Positions 1-9,279 of a DNA stretch of 64,000 nucleotides are shown here, in pieces. The notes beneath the pieces were generated by a model. The model worked only from the letters and a program-made list of their open reading frames with translations, was not told the origin of the DNA and searched no databases. A program made the translations under genes and the position numbers. This stretch comes from Lentzea alba (GTDB lineage Bacteria; Actinomycetota; Actinomycetes; Mycobacteriales; Pseudonocardiaceae), in contig NZ_JAAMPJ010000011.1 in assembly GCF_011067745.1 (NCBI RefSeq), positions 331,875 through 395,874 of the forward strand. The letters run 5' to 3'. The number at the start of each line of letters is the position of its first letter. The stretch's first letter is position 1.

Positions 1-408
1 GCTCGGAAACCGCAGTGCCGTCAGCAGGTCGTCCAAGCCCGCGGTGCCGAGCCCGGCGCCGGGCCGTTGCGATCCGCCCTCCCACGGCACGCCGGGACCG
101 TCGCCCACCCACAGCGTCACGCCCACGCCGGTGAACGCCGACGGGGTGCGCAGCATCGGCCCCGACTCACCCGTCTCCAGCGCGCCGACGGCGACCAGCA
201 CGACCGAGGTCACCTGCGGCAGCCTGGCCAGGCGGGCGAACCAGTCGTGGTGCGCGCTCACCCCGGTCGTGGTGTCGACGACCAGCACCCGGCTCGACGG
301 CCCGAGCTCGCTCGCGTCGCGGCGGCGCAGGTTCTCCGCGTAGACCTGGCCCTCGGTGGAGCGCAGGTCCAGCGTCATCACCGGATCCGGTGTCTCGAAA
401 CGCTTCAC
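1..408 (-). CDS. Hypothetical protein, 3' part cut by window edge
   Basis: This open frame runs 136 codons without a stop to the left edge. The start chosen is a GTG at 408 that overlaps the TGA of the tubulin-like gene in a GTGA arrangement, so it is probably translationally coupled to it. The visible part looks alpha/beta: a hydrophobic strand (SSRVLVVDTTTG, about residues 38-49) follows a charged start, then a helix and a second strand (VTSVVLVAVGALE). I do not recognise the family. Position and coupling suggest it works with the tubulin-like and VWA proteins upstream. Codon use is typical of the genome. Confidence 0.6.
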   Translation of the reverse strand, partial: MKRFETPDPVMTLDLRSTEGQVYAENLRRRDASELGPSSRVLVVDTTTGVSAHHDWFARLARLPQVTSVVLVAVGALETGESGPMLRTPSAFTGVGVTLWVGDGPGVPWEGGSQRPGAGLGTAGLDDLLTALRFPS

Positions 409-3400
409 GGCCGCAGCCACTCCGGGTCGCGGGCGACCCACTCGCGGAGGTCGTGCAGGTTGTCCTGCAACGGGTTGTTGACCCCGCGGAACGGCAGCCG
501 CACCGCGCCCGGCAGCGTCGTCTCCCAGAACTCGCGCACCGCGAACAGCCGCCGTGAGCCGCTTTCGCTGCTGCGCCGGGCGAGTTCGGTGTCGACGCGG
601 TCGAGCTCGCCCGCGGCCATCTCGACGATCCGGTCGTAGATCCGGGCGGGCTTGTCCGGCCTGCGGTCCACGCCGATCGGGGTCGTGCCGATGAGCTTCG
701 AGCAGAAGTCGCGGCGGATCTGTTCGTCGTCGGTCAGCACCCACGCCTCGTACGCGGACAACACGCTCGCCCAGCTGGACAGCCGGCCGAACGGCTGCAG
801 CTCCAGCCGCATCGTCGCCTGGGCGTTGTCGCCGAGCCGCACGACGATCGCCGACGGAGAGTCCTCGTCGCCGACCACGGAGATCTGGTCGTTCCAGGCC
901 GCGCACAGCAGGTGGTGCAGGATGCGTTCGCGGTGCTCGGGAATCGTGGCGAGATAACCGAAGTCGTAGCCCAGCCGTTGGCGCCAGCGCAGGAAGTCCT
1001 GCTGTTCCTCGTTCTTCAGCGCGTCCGACCAGTGTTTGAGCACCTCGCGGACCTCGGGCACCTCGGTGAGCCCCATGGAGCTGCGGAACAGCACGACGGC
1101 GATCGACTCGGCCGCGATCGGCCGGAACTCCACCACCGCCCCGCTGCGCGGCAGCGACACCTCCTGCTGCAGGAACTTCTCCAGCTCGAAGTCCTTGGCG
1201 GACGCGGGATAGGAGAACAGGATGCGCAGCCGTCCGGTGCCGCTCGGGGCGAACCCGCCCGGCACGAGCCCGGCGAGCTTCTCCCGGAACTGCTGCAACT
1301 CGTCGTCACCGACCGCCACACCCGGCTTGCCCGCCGCGGCCGCGAGCAGGTCCTGCAACGCGGGCAGCAACGGCCGGTGCTGCCCGTCGCGGTAGGAGAA
1401 CAGGCGTTTCACCGCCTGCTTCACCCGGTCCTTGACGTGCGCCACGGCCATTCCCGCGCCACGGCCGTCGAGCACCATGTCGAACGCGTGCCGCCAGCCC
1501 TCGTCGCCGAGGATCTCCGTGACGAGGTCGCCGGGCGTCGCGGTCGGCCGCAGCCGTCCGCCCTGGTGCACGTAGTAGTCCACGAACCGGCGCACCACGG
1601 CCTGGTAGAACGGTTCGAGATCACCCTGGCGCGGCAACAGGTACGTGACACCGACCCGCTGCTGGTACAGCTCGCGCGCCCGCGCCGTGAACCGCCGCTC
1701 GCTCTGCCGCGCCTGGTCCTCGAACGCCTCGACCAGCCCGGCGACCTGACCGCGCACCGCCTTGAGCTTGAGGTCCCAGCGCACCGCCTGGTCGTTCCAC
1801 GCGGCGTGCCAGACCCGCTTGGCCCGCCACTCGTACCACTGGTCCTGACGCGCGATCGCCGCCCGCACCACGGGATCGGACCACTGCAGCTTGCGCAGGA
1901 ACTTGCCCTTGATGCCCGCCGCCGCCGGTGGGTTCAGCGTCATGCCGACGGGCGCCTGGGGTTCGCCGCGCCGTTGCTCCAACAGCTTCGCGAACCCGAT
2001 CTCGCTCGCCTGGTCGTGCAGTCCATCGTGCCCGTTCAGCACGCGCCGCAACCGGAACAGGTCGATCTCGCCCAGCAGCGACCGCACCGCGCGGCTCGCG
2101 TCGAACGTCGCCACCAGTTCGGGGATCTGCCGGGACAGCTGCTGGTCGAGCGTGCGCAGACCGGACTCCATCGTGCGGGCCCTGGTGTTGAGCGCCCGCT
2201 GGACGGCCTCCGCGCCGACCGCCGGCGCCGGCTCGCTGATCGGCACCGGTGCCCGCAGCCGCAACGGGTCCAAATTGGACTCGGTGAAGAACCGCTCGAT
2301 GTGCCCGGCGTTGTTCTCGGCCTGCCCGGTGGGCGGTTCGTCCAGCTCCAGCACGGCCTCGGCGAGCAGCCGGGTGCTCACGATGTCCGCGATGTCGTCG
2401 ACCGGCACCGTCATCGACGCCACGGAGCTCGTTGACACACCACGGTTTCCGATGCCGGTCGGCGCGGGCACCTCGCGTTCGACGGCGCTGTTGATGAAGC
2501 TGTCCGCGAACGACATGTAGGTCTGGGCGACGGCGCTGCGGCCGCCGTCGCCCTCGGTGCCGAGGTCCGTGCCGATCAACGACAGCACCAGCGACACGAT
2601 CGACCTGTGCAGGTCCTCGCGCTGCACGCCGGCGCCCTTGCCGAACAGGAACGCGGTCTGCACCGTCGAGGCCCGCAGCCGGATCTCCTCGCGGTCCGGG
2701 TAGCGCACCGACAGCGTGCCGTTGATGCCGGAGCTGTCCAGTTCGGTGCCCGCGACCTGGGCGTTCTGGTCGTCGACCAGCCGGAACAGGTCGAGCAGCG
2801 ACCGGCCCGCGTTGAGCCGGGCCGCCCGGCCGCCGCCCAGGCCCTCGTCGAACGCCGACGGCATCAGCACGAGCGGGAAGATCCGGGCGCGGTAGTCCTG
2901 GTGCGCGAAGACGTCGCCGATCAGGTGCAGGAAGTCGAAGAAGATGCCGCTGCCCGTGCCGCCCGCGACGGAGAACGCCACGAACACGTCGCACGACAAC
3001 GACCTCTTGCCGCCACCGAGCATCGCGAGCTCGCCCAGCGAGTTGTTGATCTCACCGACCGCCTTGGCCAGCGGGGCCTGCGCGGCCGACGTGCCACCCC
3101 GGAAGGTCTCGAACAACGCGGCCCGGCCCACCGTCGGCAACTGGCCGGCGCCGCGGGCGAGCGGTCCGATCCGCGGCTCGCCCTGCGGCGGTGGCAGCCA
3201 CGAGTCCACGTACCGCGCCGCACCGAGCCGGAGACTGCGGGCCACCTCCGGGTAGGTGTCGTGCTGCGGCACCAGTTCCCGCACGAGGTGCATGGTGCGT
3301 TCGGCGGCGGGCAGGTACTCGGGGTCGGGCACGATCCGGCGTTCCAGCGCGCCGAACTCGTCCTCGCTCAGGTCGGCGTAGACGAACTGCAGGCACGACG

Positions 3401-3560
3401 GCAGCTGGTAGGGCAGGAAGTTCTTGCCCTGCATGCGTTGCTGGAGCTCCCGGCCGTCCGGTCCGCACAGCTCCTCGCGCAGCCTGCGCTCCAGTTCGGC
3501 ACCGACCCGGCAGCCGGTCCCGCCCAGTCCGACGTACAGCATGGGCTGGTAGATCTGCAT
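405..3560 (-). CDS. Tubulin/FtsZ-like GTPase domain protein
   Basis: The 1051-residue protein begins with a beta-strand and glycine loop (YVGLGGTGCRVG, residues 9-20), as in the nucleotide-binding start of tubulin/FtsZ proteins. It has the tubulin signature loop at residues 200-205 (GGTGSG), preceded by the strand FVAFSVA. This matches the large bacterial tubulin-like family (Pfam Tubulin_2 type), which is far longer than FtsZ. The C-terminal two thirds is helical and charged with no membrane segment that I see, so it is probably cytoplasmic. It lies 19 bp downstream of a VWA gene and overlaps the next gene by GTGA, so the three form one minus-strand operon. Its exact role is unknown; a filament-forming or switch GTPase is an inference from the fold. 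Confidence 0.8.
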   Translation of the reverse strand: MQIYQPMLYVGLGGTGCRVGAELERRLREELCGPDGRELQQRMQGKNFLPYQLPSCLQFVYADLSEDEFGALERRIVPDPEYLPAAERTMHLVRELVPQHDTYPEVARSLRLGAARYVDSWLPPPQGEPRIGPLARGAGQLPTVGRAALFETFRGGTSAAQAPLAKAVGEINNSLGELAMLGGGKRSLSCDVFVAFSVAGGTGSGIFFDFLHLIGDVFAHQDYRARIFPLVLMPSAFDEGLGGGRAARLNAGRSLLDLFRLVDDQNAQVAGTELDSSGINGTLSVRYPDREEIRLRASTVQTAFLFGKGAGVQREDLHRSIVSLVLSLIGTDLGTEGDGGRSAVAQTYMSFADSFINSAVEREVPAPTGIGNRGVSTSSVASMTVPVDDIADIVSTRLLAEAVLELDEPPTGQAENNAGHIERFFTESNLDPLRLRAPVPISEPAPAVGAEAVQRALNTRARTMESGLRTLDQQLSRQIPELVATFDASRAVRSLLGEIDLFRLRRVLNGHDGLHDQASEIGFAKLLEQRRGEPQAPVGMTLNPPAAAGIKGKFLRKLQWSDPVVRAAIARQDQWYEWRAKRVWHAAWNDQAVRWDLKLKAVRGQVAGLVEAFEDQARQSERRFTARARELYQQRVGVTYLLPRQGDLEPFYQAVVRRFVDYYVHQGGRLRPTATPGDLVTEILGDEGWRHAFDMVLDGRGAGMAVAHVKDRVKQAVKRLFSYRDGQHRPLLPALQDLLAAAAGKPGVAVGDDELQQFREKLAGLVPGGFAPSGTGRLRILFSYPASAKDFELEKFLQQEVSLPRSGAVVEFRPIAAESIAVVLFRSSMGLTEVPEVREVLKHWSDALKNEEQQDFLRWRQRLGYDFGYLATIPEHRERILHHLLCAAWNDQISVVGDEDSPSAIVVRLGDNAQATMRLELQPFGRLSSWASVLSAYEAWVLTDDEQIRRDFCSKLIGTTPIGVDRRPDKPARIYDRIVEMAAGELDRVDTELARRSSESGSRRLFAVREFWETTLPGAVRLPFRGVNNPLQDNLHDLREWVARDPEWLRP

Positions 3561-3579
3561 GGTTGTCCTTCCGCTGCCG

Positions 3580-5784
3580 CTAGAGCAGGCCTGAGTCGCG
3601 CGGTGACGGGGTGGTGAGCGGGTCCTGCTCGTCGGTGAGGCCGAGGGGCGCGTGCTCGTCCAGGACCTTGATCGCGAGCGCCGGGGTCACGTCGACGAGA
3701 TCGCCCACGTGGCAACGGGTGTCCTCGCCGTAGGGCGTGATCAGCCGGAGCCGGCCACCGACCCGGCGCAGCACGTAGGTGTCGTCGCCGCCGGTCGAGT
3801 GGGTGAGCAGCGGAACTCCGGGCGCCGCTTCGGTGAGCGTGAACCGGAACGCGCTCGACGGCTGTTCCGGCGCCGCCAGGTCACCGCGCGGCCGGTGGCC
3901 CTCGTACAGGTGGACGACGAGCCCGCGCACGTCCCGGCGCCGGCGCCGGAGGGCCAGCCCGGCGAGCGCGGCCGCGGCGACGACCGCGCCACCGATCGCG
4001 AACCAGATCAGCGGGGACGGCGGTTGTTCGACGTTGGCGGTGAGCCGCCACTCGTAGATGACGTCGTCGGGCTTCTCGTCGTCGACGACCTTGAGCGTGA
4101 CGGCGTTCGGGCCCCGCACGGTGTCGTCGGCGAAGCGCAGGTCGAAGTCGAACGTGCTGGTGCCCGACGGCGGCAGCGACAGCACGGTCTGCTCGCCGGG
4201 GATCGACACGAGCGTGCCCGGCGCGGGATCGGTCGCGATGATCCGCGCCTTGCGGGCCCGCCCCGAGTTGTTCGTGACGGTGACCGAGCCCTTCATCGAC
4301 CCACCGGGTGCGACCGTGCGGTCGGAGTTGCCGAACGTGCTCGCCGCCGTCAGCGCGGGCGGACCGGCCACGAGCGGTGCCTCGACGGTCCTGGTGTCAC
4401 CGCTGATGCCGACGCCGGCGATCGTTCCGGAGAACTTCACCGAACCCGTGGCCTCGGCGGGCACCACGACCTTGCCCGTGTAGACGCCGTCCTGGCTCTT
4501 GTCGTCGCCGTCGCGGGCCTCGTCGTTGAGCGAGATCGGGGTGGTGAAGCCGGTTCCGGCCGCCTCCGCGGTGAACGACAGCTCCTTGAGCGCCGCCGGG
4601 TCGGTGATCGAACGCGTGCGCGTCTGCAGGCTCAGCGCGACCGTGACCTCCTGACCGGCCCGCGGCGACGGCGGGTTGACGATCATGGTCGACCGCACCG
4701 CGCCCTGGTACATCACGACCGTGCTGACGTCCTGCTCCGGCACGTCCGGCGTCGAGCTGATCTGGACCTTCCACCTGCCCGGCACCGGATTCACGATCCG
4801 CAACGCCTCGACGGACCCGTTCTCGCCGCTCACCTGGAACGTGGACTCGCCCTGCGTGCCGTTCTTCGGCACGGTGGTGCCGTTGGGGTCCACATAGGAC
4901 ACCGAGATGCGCGAGTCGTGCTTGGTCACCACGATCGAGCCGTCGGTCGCGATCACCGGGATGACCACCTCGGCGGTCTGGCTGCCGCCGCTGCCGACCG
5001 TGGTGCGCTGGACGTCGCCGATGCCCGCGCAGCGCGCCGCCCCGAAAGCCTTGAGCAGCACCTGTTCCACGTCCGCGCTGCTATTGACGATGGACGCGGA
5101 CGGCGTGGGGGAGCGGGCGCCGCACTTGCCCTGGTAGGCGTTCTTCGCGAACTGTTCCAGCCGGGTCCCGTCGACGTCACCGAATCCCAGCGGCCAGATC
5201 TGCACCTGCTCCTCGCGTGCTTTGACCAGCAGCGTGTCGATGATCCCCGCCGCGATCTTGTTGCGCTGGTCGCCGACGTTGTCCGGGGCGTAGCCGGGGC
5301 TGTCCTCCACGTTGAGCTTGCCGTCGGTCAGCAGGAACACCAGCTTGGCACCGTCCTTGCGGCCCGAGAGGTGGTTCAGCGCCTGCTGCAGGGCGGCCGC
5401 GTGGTCGGTGCCGTCGCCCTCGGCGGCCGTGCGGCTGTGCAGCTGCTTCACGCAGTCGCTGAGCCGTTGCTGGTCCTGCGCCGTCGCCACCTTGCTCGGC
5501 GAGCACACCTCGTTGACGGCCTTCTGCCCCGGCTGTCCGTTGTTGCTGCCGAATCCCGCGACCGTCACCGTCGAACCGGGCGCGAACTCGCCGAGCGCGA
5601 TGACGGCGGCGGCTTCGCGTTCCCGTTGCATGTCGTCGGGGCTGATGCTGCTGGACTCGTCGACGAGCACGACGATGTTCGCGGGAGTGATGACGGGCTC
5701 TTGTTCCGACTGTTGTGCCACGCCCGCCGGTAACGGCACCAGCAGCGCGACAACCGCTGTCGAGGCGAGCACTGATAGACGCAT
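3580..5784 (-). CDS. Secreted/membrane-anchored VWA domain protein
   Basis: The protein has 734 residues. A signal peptide (residues 1-23, VVALLVPLPAGVA) is followed by a von Willebrand factor A domain with the MIDAS motif DESSS (VLVDESSSIS, about residues 39-48) and a later FLLTDGKLN strand typical of the domain. Beta-rich Ig-like regions fill the middle. One transmembrane helix (about 592-609) with a basic stop-transfer tail RRRRRD precedes a cytoplasmic C-terminal domain of about 120 residues. It therefore has an outside metal-dependent adhesion domain and an inside tail that could meet the tubulin-like protein encoded 19 bp downstream. No strong Shine-Dalgarno was seen before the ATG. The ligand is unknown. 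Confidence 0.8.
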   Translation of the reverse strand: MRLSVLASTAVVALLVPLPAGVAQQSEQEPVITPANIVVLVDESSSISPDDMQREREAAAVIALGEFAPGSTVTVAGFGSNNGQPGQKAVNEVCSPSKVATAQDQQRLSDCVKQLHSRTAAEGDGTDHAAALQQALNHLSGRKDGAKLVFLLTDGKLNVEDSPGYAPDNVGDQRNKIAAGIIDTLLVKAREEQVQIWPLGFGDVDGTRLEQFAKNAYQGKCGARSPTPSASIVNSSADVEQVLLKAFGAARCAGIGDVQRTTVGSGGSQTAEVVIPVIATDGSIVVTKHDSRISVSYVDPNGTTVPKNGTQGESTFQVSGENGSVEALRIVNPVPGRWKVQISSTPDVPEQDVSTVVMYQGAVRSTMIVNPPSPRAGQEVTVALSLQTRTRSITDPAALKELSFTAEAAGTGFTTPISLNDEARDGDDKSQDGVYTGKVVVPAEATGSVKFSGTIAGVGISGDTRTVEAPLVAGPPALTAASTFGNSDRTVAPGGSMKGSVTVTNNSGRARKARIIATDPAPGTLVSIPGEQTVLSLPPSGTSTFDFDLRFADDTVRGPNAVTLKVVDDEKPDDVIYEWRLTANVEQPPSPLIWFAIGGAVVAAAALAGLALRRRRRDVRGLVVHLYEGHRPRGDLAAPEQPSSAFRFTLTEAAPGVPLLTHSTGGDDTYVLRRVGGRLRLITPYGEDTRCHVGDLVDVTPALAIKVLDEHAPLGLTDEQDPLTTPSPRDSGLL

Positions 5785-6102
5785 GGCTCAATTCACCCAC
5801 TGACGCTCGTGGAATGGTGCACTGGCGGGTCGCGGTATTTCGATCGAGCGCGCACGCTGAGTTGTTACGCCGCTGATCAGAGGTGTTGCCGCAGGTCAGA
5901 GGATTCCAGTGGGCATGGATTTCTCGCGGATTGCGCCGGTGGAGTGAAAAATTGGCAGCGCTGAAACGTAGTCGTGCATGAGCGCGATTATGCCCGTCCA
6001 AATGACCGGAAATCATGGACAAAACTTGGTCAATTGGCAACCTATGCATGCCGGGCACGCCGAGGAAACGCATCGATAGGATGCGTTGATGGGTGACCGC
6101 GC
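5785..6102. other. Intergenic region without a gene
   Basis: These 318 bases separate the VWA gene (leftward) from the 3' end of the PLP-enzyme gene (also leftward). I see no supported coding frame. The part near 5800-6060 is more A/T-rich by eye than its surroundings and presumably holds the promoter of the VWA/tubulin operon. No clear promoter boxes or hairpin were identified. Confidence 0.4.
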
Positions 6103-7074
6103 TCAGAACTCGGCGACGGCTTCCGGTGCGTAACCGAAAAAGCCCGGGAGACCACCCGTGTGGACGAACACCACGGGCACATCGCTGTGCAGCGCGAGCT
6201 CGCGGAACTTGACCGCGGCCTTGCCCGTGTAGACCGGGTCCAGGATCACGCCCTCGGTTTCCGCGAACAGCTTCAACACGCTCCACATGTCCGGCGTCGG
6301 CACGCCGTAGCCCGGTCCGATGGTGTCGTCGGTGACGGTGACGTGGCCGAGTTCGGGTTCCGGTCGGCCGAGGAGGGCCGCGGCGTCGGTCGCGAGGGTG
6401 CGGAGCTCCTGCTCGGCGTCCTGCGCGGAGTGGGAGACGCTCGCGGCGTGGACCTTGCCGGGCCAGCCCAGCAGTTCGGTGCCGAGCGCGAGGCCGGCCG
6501 CCGTGGCGCCGCTGCCGTCCGGCACGACGATGGTGGCGTTGTCGATGCCGCGCTCGTGGAGCTGGCCCACCAGTTCCGCGGCGGCGGCGACGTAGCCGAG
6601 CGTGCCCAGACCGTTCGAACCGCCGACGGGCAGCGTCACGGCCTTGTCGTGGTTGACCTTCTCGTACGCCTGCACGGTCTCGTCGGCGTCCGCGCAGGTG
6701 TGGACGTTGGCGCCGAACATGTGGTCCAGCACGACGTTGCCGGACCTCTCGTACGCGTCGCCCTTCATCGGCACCTTGGCGGTGAGCACGAGCTCGCACC
6801 GCAGCCCGAGCTTCGCGCACGCGGCGGCGGTCTGACGCCCGTGGTTGGTCTGCAGCGCGCCGAACGTGATGATCGTGTCCGCGCCCTGCTCGATCGCCTG
6901 GCCGAGCAGGAACTCGAGCTTGCGCAGCTTGTTGCCGCCCGCGCCGAGCCCGTTGACGTCGTCGCGTTTGATCAGGACCGGCGGGCTGCCGAGCGCGGCC
7001 GCGAGCCTCGGGGCGTCGTCCAGCGGGGTCGGCCAGCTGCCCAGTGCGACTCGGGGGAACGCGCTCAGATCCAT
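6103..7074 (-). CDS. D-cysteine desulfhydrase / ACC deaminase family PLP enzyme
   Basis: The 323-residue protein belongs to the fold-type II PLP enzymes. The N-terminus has the family pattern W-P-T-P-L (residues 14-18). The PLP-lysine segment GGNKLRKLE lies near residue 50, followed by QTNHGRQTAAA, which is the substrate and PLP contact region of the ACC deaminase/D-cysteine desulfhydrase group. The expected reaction is conversion of D-cysteine to pyruvate, sulfide and ammonia, or a related deamination; sequence alone does not separate these. It follows the Nudix gene by 46 bp on the same strand and may share its transcript. No signal peptide is present, so it is cytoplasmic. Confidence 0.8.
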   Translation of the reverse strand: MDLSAFPRVALGSWPTPLDDAPRLAAALGSPPVLIKRDDVNGLGAGGNKLRKLEFLLGQAIEQGADTIITFGALQTNHGRQTAAACAKLGLRCELVLTAKVPMKGDAYERSGNVVLDHMFGANVHTCADADETVQAYEKVNHDKAVTLPVGGSNGLGTLGYVAAAAELVGQLHERGIDNATIVVPDGSGATAAGLALGTELLGWPGKVHAASVSHSAQDAEQELRTLATDAAALLGRPEPELGHVTVTDDTIGPGYGVPTPDMWSVLKLFAETEGVILDPVYTGKAAVKFRELALHSDVPVVFVHTGGLPGFFGYAPEAVAEF

Positions 7075-7120
7075 GCCCGCGAGCTTAGAACGCCGTTCAT
7101 GGCCAGGCCGGGAGGCCTGG

Positions 7121-7687
7121 TCAGACTTCGCGGCCGAATTCGGCGTAGCGGGTGGTGCCGCTTTCCAGTGCGGCTACGGCGAGGGTGAGGCGCCGGTGCA
7201 GCGACGGGTAGATCTTGGGTTTGGCGTCGTCGAGCGTCAGGTAGACCACCCCGGACAGTTCGGGGTCGTGCGCCACCGCATCGTCCACAACGCCACCGTC
7301 GAACACGAACTGGTGGCAGTCGCGCCAGATCCCGTTGCGCGGCGTCCAGTCCACGACGAGCAACCGTCCGAGGGGCCGGGACAGTCCGAGCTCCTCCCGG
7401 ATCTCGCGGATCGTCGCCGCCTTGGGGGACTCGTCGTCCTCGGCCATGCCGCCGGGGATGTCCAGCACCGCCTTGTAGATCGGCACCACGAAGAGCACAC
7501 GTCCCGTGGAATCACGGATCAGCGCGCCACCGGCACACGTCTTGGTGGGCCTGCGCGAGGCCACGCCCGGCTCGTACTCGAGCTCGGCCGGACCCTCGTC
7601 CAGGACATCGGTGGCAAAAGTGGCGGGATCTCCCGCGTGCAGAGCGGACACCCGGTCGATGATCACACCACGGGGTGAATCGCGCAT
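7121..7687 (-). CDS. Nudix hydrolase
   Basis: A Nudix box is clear at GGMAEDDESPKAA followed by TIREIREELG. It fits G-x5-E-x7-R-E-U-x-E-E-x-G with no missing catalytic residue. I start at the ATG at 7687 (188 aa), because the longer frame upstream would overlap the divergent membrane-protein gene and its extra N-terminus looks like intergenic translation. No good Shine-Dalgarno precedes this ATG, so it could be leaderless. The family hydrolyses nucleoside diphosphates linked to other moieties; the substrate cannot be told from sequence. The PLP enzyme gene lies 46 bp downstream. Confidence 0.75.
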   Translation of the reverse strand: MRDSPRGVIIDRVSALHAGDPATFATDVLDEGPAELEYEPGVASRRPTKTCAGGALIRDSTGRVLFVVPIYKAVLDIPGGMAEDDESPKAATIREIREELGLSRPLGRLLVVDWTPRNGIWRDCHQFVFDGGVVDDAVAHDPELSGVVYLTLDDAKPKIYPSLHRRLTLAVAALESGTTRYAEFGREV

Positions 7688-7830
7688 CGGCTGGGCTGCG
7701 GTTATTCGCAGTTCCGCAGATCTGCCGAAGATGACGGAATGCAACCAAACGACCAGAGAGTACGCTGAGACCTGTAACTCCGTGCGATCAATCGCCGATG
7801 TCCACGACAACATCGGTGGAGGTGACGCCA

Positions 7831-8181
7831 ATGGGGGCAACCGGTGCCGCCAAGCGCAGAAGCGACGGTAGATCGGCCCCGTGGTCGGTGGTCGGACTCA
7901 CTGTCGTCTTCGTCGTGGTGGCCCAGGTCCAGTTCGCCATCGCGGTCGCGGAATCGGTCTGGTGGCCGGCCGTGGTCGGGGTGTTGCTGCTGGCCGCGGC
8001 GGTCGTGTTCGTGAAGACGGCGCGCAGGCTGCGTTGGGAAGACAGCGACTCGTACGAGGCACCGCCCGAGGTGGCCAAGCCGCTTCCGGCCGTCGAGTAC
8101 GAGCACCACGTCGACGCCGACGGAAGCCTTGCTCGTGCGGTCGGCGAAGTCGTCCACGCGTCCAGGCGCTGGCGGGCCTGA
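7831..8181 (+). CDS. Small two-helix membrane protein
   Basis: The 116-residue protein has two hydrophobic segments (about 18-40 and 44-63), a short basic turn (KTARRLRWED) and an acidic then basic soluble tail. I start at the ATG at 7831 rather than the upstream ATG at 7798, because GGAGGTG at 7818-7824 sits six bases before it. It is divergent from the Nudix gene. It resembles the many small actinobacterial membrane proteins of unknown role; I do not recognise a named family. Confidence 0.6.
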   Translation: MGATGAAKRRSDGRSAPWSVVGLTVVFVVVAQVQFAIAVAESVWWPAVVGVLLLAAAVVFVKTARRLRWEDSDSYEAPPEVAKPLPAVEYEHHVDADGSLARAVGEVVHASRRWRA

Positions 8182-8358
8182 CCACCTCGTAGAGCGGAGA
8201 CCGGGCCAAGCAGGACGGCCCGGTCATTTCGTCGTGTGCGCAGGACCCGTCTCCGTACCTCGTGCCGGAAATCTCCGTACCGCTCCACGGATGTCCGCTT
8301 CCACCCCTCGCGGCTGAAATGTCGAAGTCACATTTCACCAAATGCGAGGGGGATTCGG

Positions 8359-9204
8359 ATGCGCAGGCTCATCGCGCTGCTGGGAATCGGGCTGCTGGCG
8401 ATGGCAGGAACGGCTCAGGCGGCACCGGTGTCCGTGCAAGCGGTCACCACGGAGCACGTACCGGTCGTGAGTGAGATCAACTCCGTCAGTCCGAAGAGCA
8501 GGACCGCGAACTGCCCGCCGGGCATGGTCGTGGTCGGCGGAGGGTTCTCCACCGCGACCGGCGTCGGCAACGACGGGTCCGTCGTCATGAACGAGCTGAT
8601 CATGAGGGACACCTTCGTCACCGGCACGGCCTACGAGGACGCCAACGGCACCTCGAAGAACTGGGGCATCACGGTGATCGCCGTGTGCGCCAACCCGTTG
8701 CCCGGTTACGAGATCAAAGTCGGCCGCAGCGTGAACATCGGATCGGAGTTCGAGAAGCCGGCGGTCGCGACCTGTTCACCCGGCAAGGTGGTCGTCGGTG
8801 GCGGGTTCGACGTCGTCGGCGGGCTGGGCACGGTGCTGGTCGACGAACTGCTGCCGACCACCAACCAGGTCTCCACCAAGGCCTTCGAGGGCAAGGCGGG
8901 CACGTCGTCGAGCTGGTTCCTCGACGCCTACGCGATCTGCGCGTTCCAGCCGGCGGGCTGGGAGATCGTGAACAAGCCCGGCCCGATCCACTCGGCCGGC
9001 AAGATCACCACGAAGGAGTGCCCAGCGGGCAAGAAGGTGCTGGGCCCGATGTTCGACCTGACCGGTTCGCTCGGGCAGGCGCACATGCTGTCGGTGCTCC
9101 CGTCGGACTTCCCGCGGCAGGAGGTGTCCATCGGCGCCCTGGAGGACGACGACAACACCGAAAACTCGTGGGGTCTGAACAACTGGCAGGTCTGCGCCAG
9201 CTGA
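8359..9204 (+). CDS. Secreted protein with three cysteine-glycine repeats
   Basis: The 281-residue protein has a Sec signal peptide (residues 1-21, LLAMAGTAQA) and three imperfect repeats of about 80 residues. Each repeat opens with a Cys followed by a Gly-rich strand (CPPGMVVVGGGFSTATG; CSPGKVVVGGGFDVVGG; CPAGKKVLGPMFDLTG). Each ends in an aromatic strand and a second Cys (NWGITVIAVC; SWFLDAYAIC; SWGLNNWQVC), so one disulfide per repeat is likely. The start ATG has GAGGGGG six bases upstream. The fold looks like a small beta-repeat or propeller blade, but I cannot name the family. It is probably extracellular. A hairpin follows the stop. Confidence 0.65.
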   Translation: MRRLIALLGIGLLAMAGTAQAAPVSVQAVTTEHVPVVSEINSVSPKSRTANCPPGMVVVGGGFSTATGVGNDGSVVMNELIMRDTFVTGTAYEDANGTSKNWGITVIAVCANPLPGYEIKVGRSVNIGSEFEKPAVATCSPGKVVVGGGFDVVGGLGTVLVDELLPTTNQVSTKAFEGKAGTSSSWFLDAYAICAFQPAGWEIVNKPGPIHSAGKITTKECPAGKKVLGPMFDLTGSLGQAHMLSVLPSDFPRQEVSIGALEDDDNTENSWGLNNWQVCAS

Positions 9205-9218
9205 CTCCACTGTGGACA

Positions 9219-9249
9219 GTGCGAGCGGTTTCGGTGAAATCGCTCGCAC
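9219..9249 (+). terminator. Hairpin after the triple-repeat secreted protein
   Basis: GTGCGAGCG (9219-9227) pairs with CGCTCGCAC (9241-9249) around a 13-base loop, 15 bases after the stop codon. There is no long T tract, as is common in actinobacteria. Confidence 0.5.
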
Positions 9250-9279
9250 CGAGCAGGCGCGGCTGTCACCATCCGAGGC

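Noticed and set aside
5177..6820. A 547-codon minus-strand frame spanning the VWA/PLP-gene gap
   Set aside because: It is a third frame of two real genes on the same strand and crosses the intergenic region with Arg/Gly-rich sequence.
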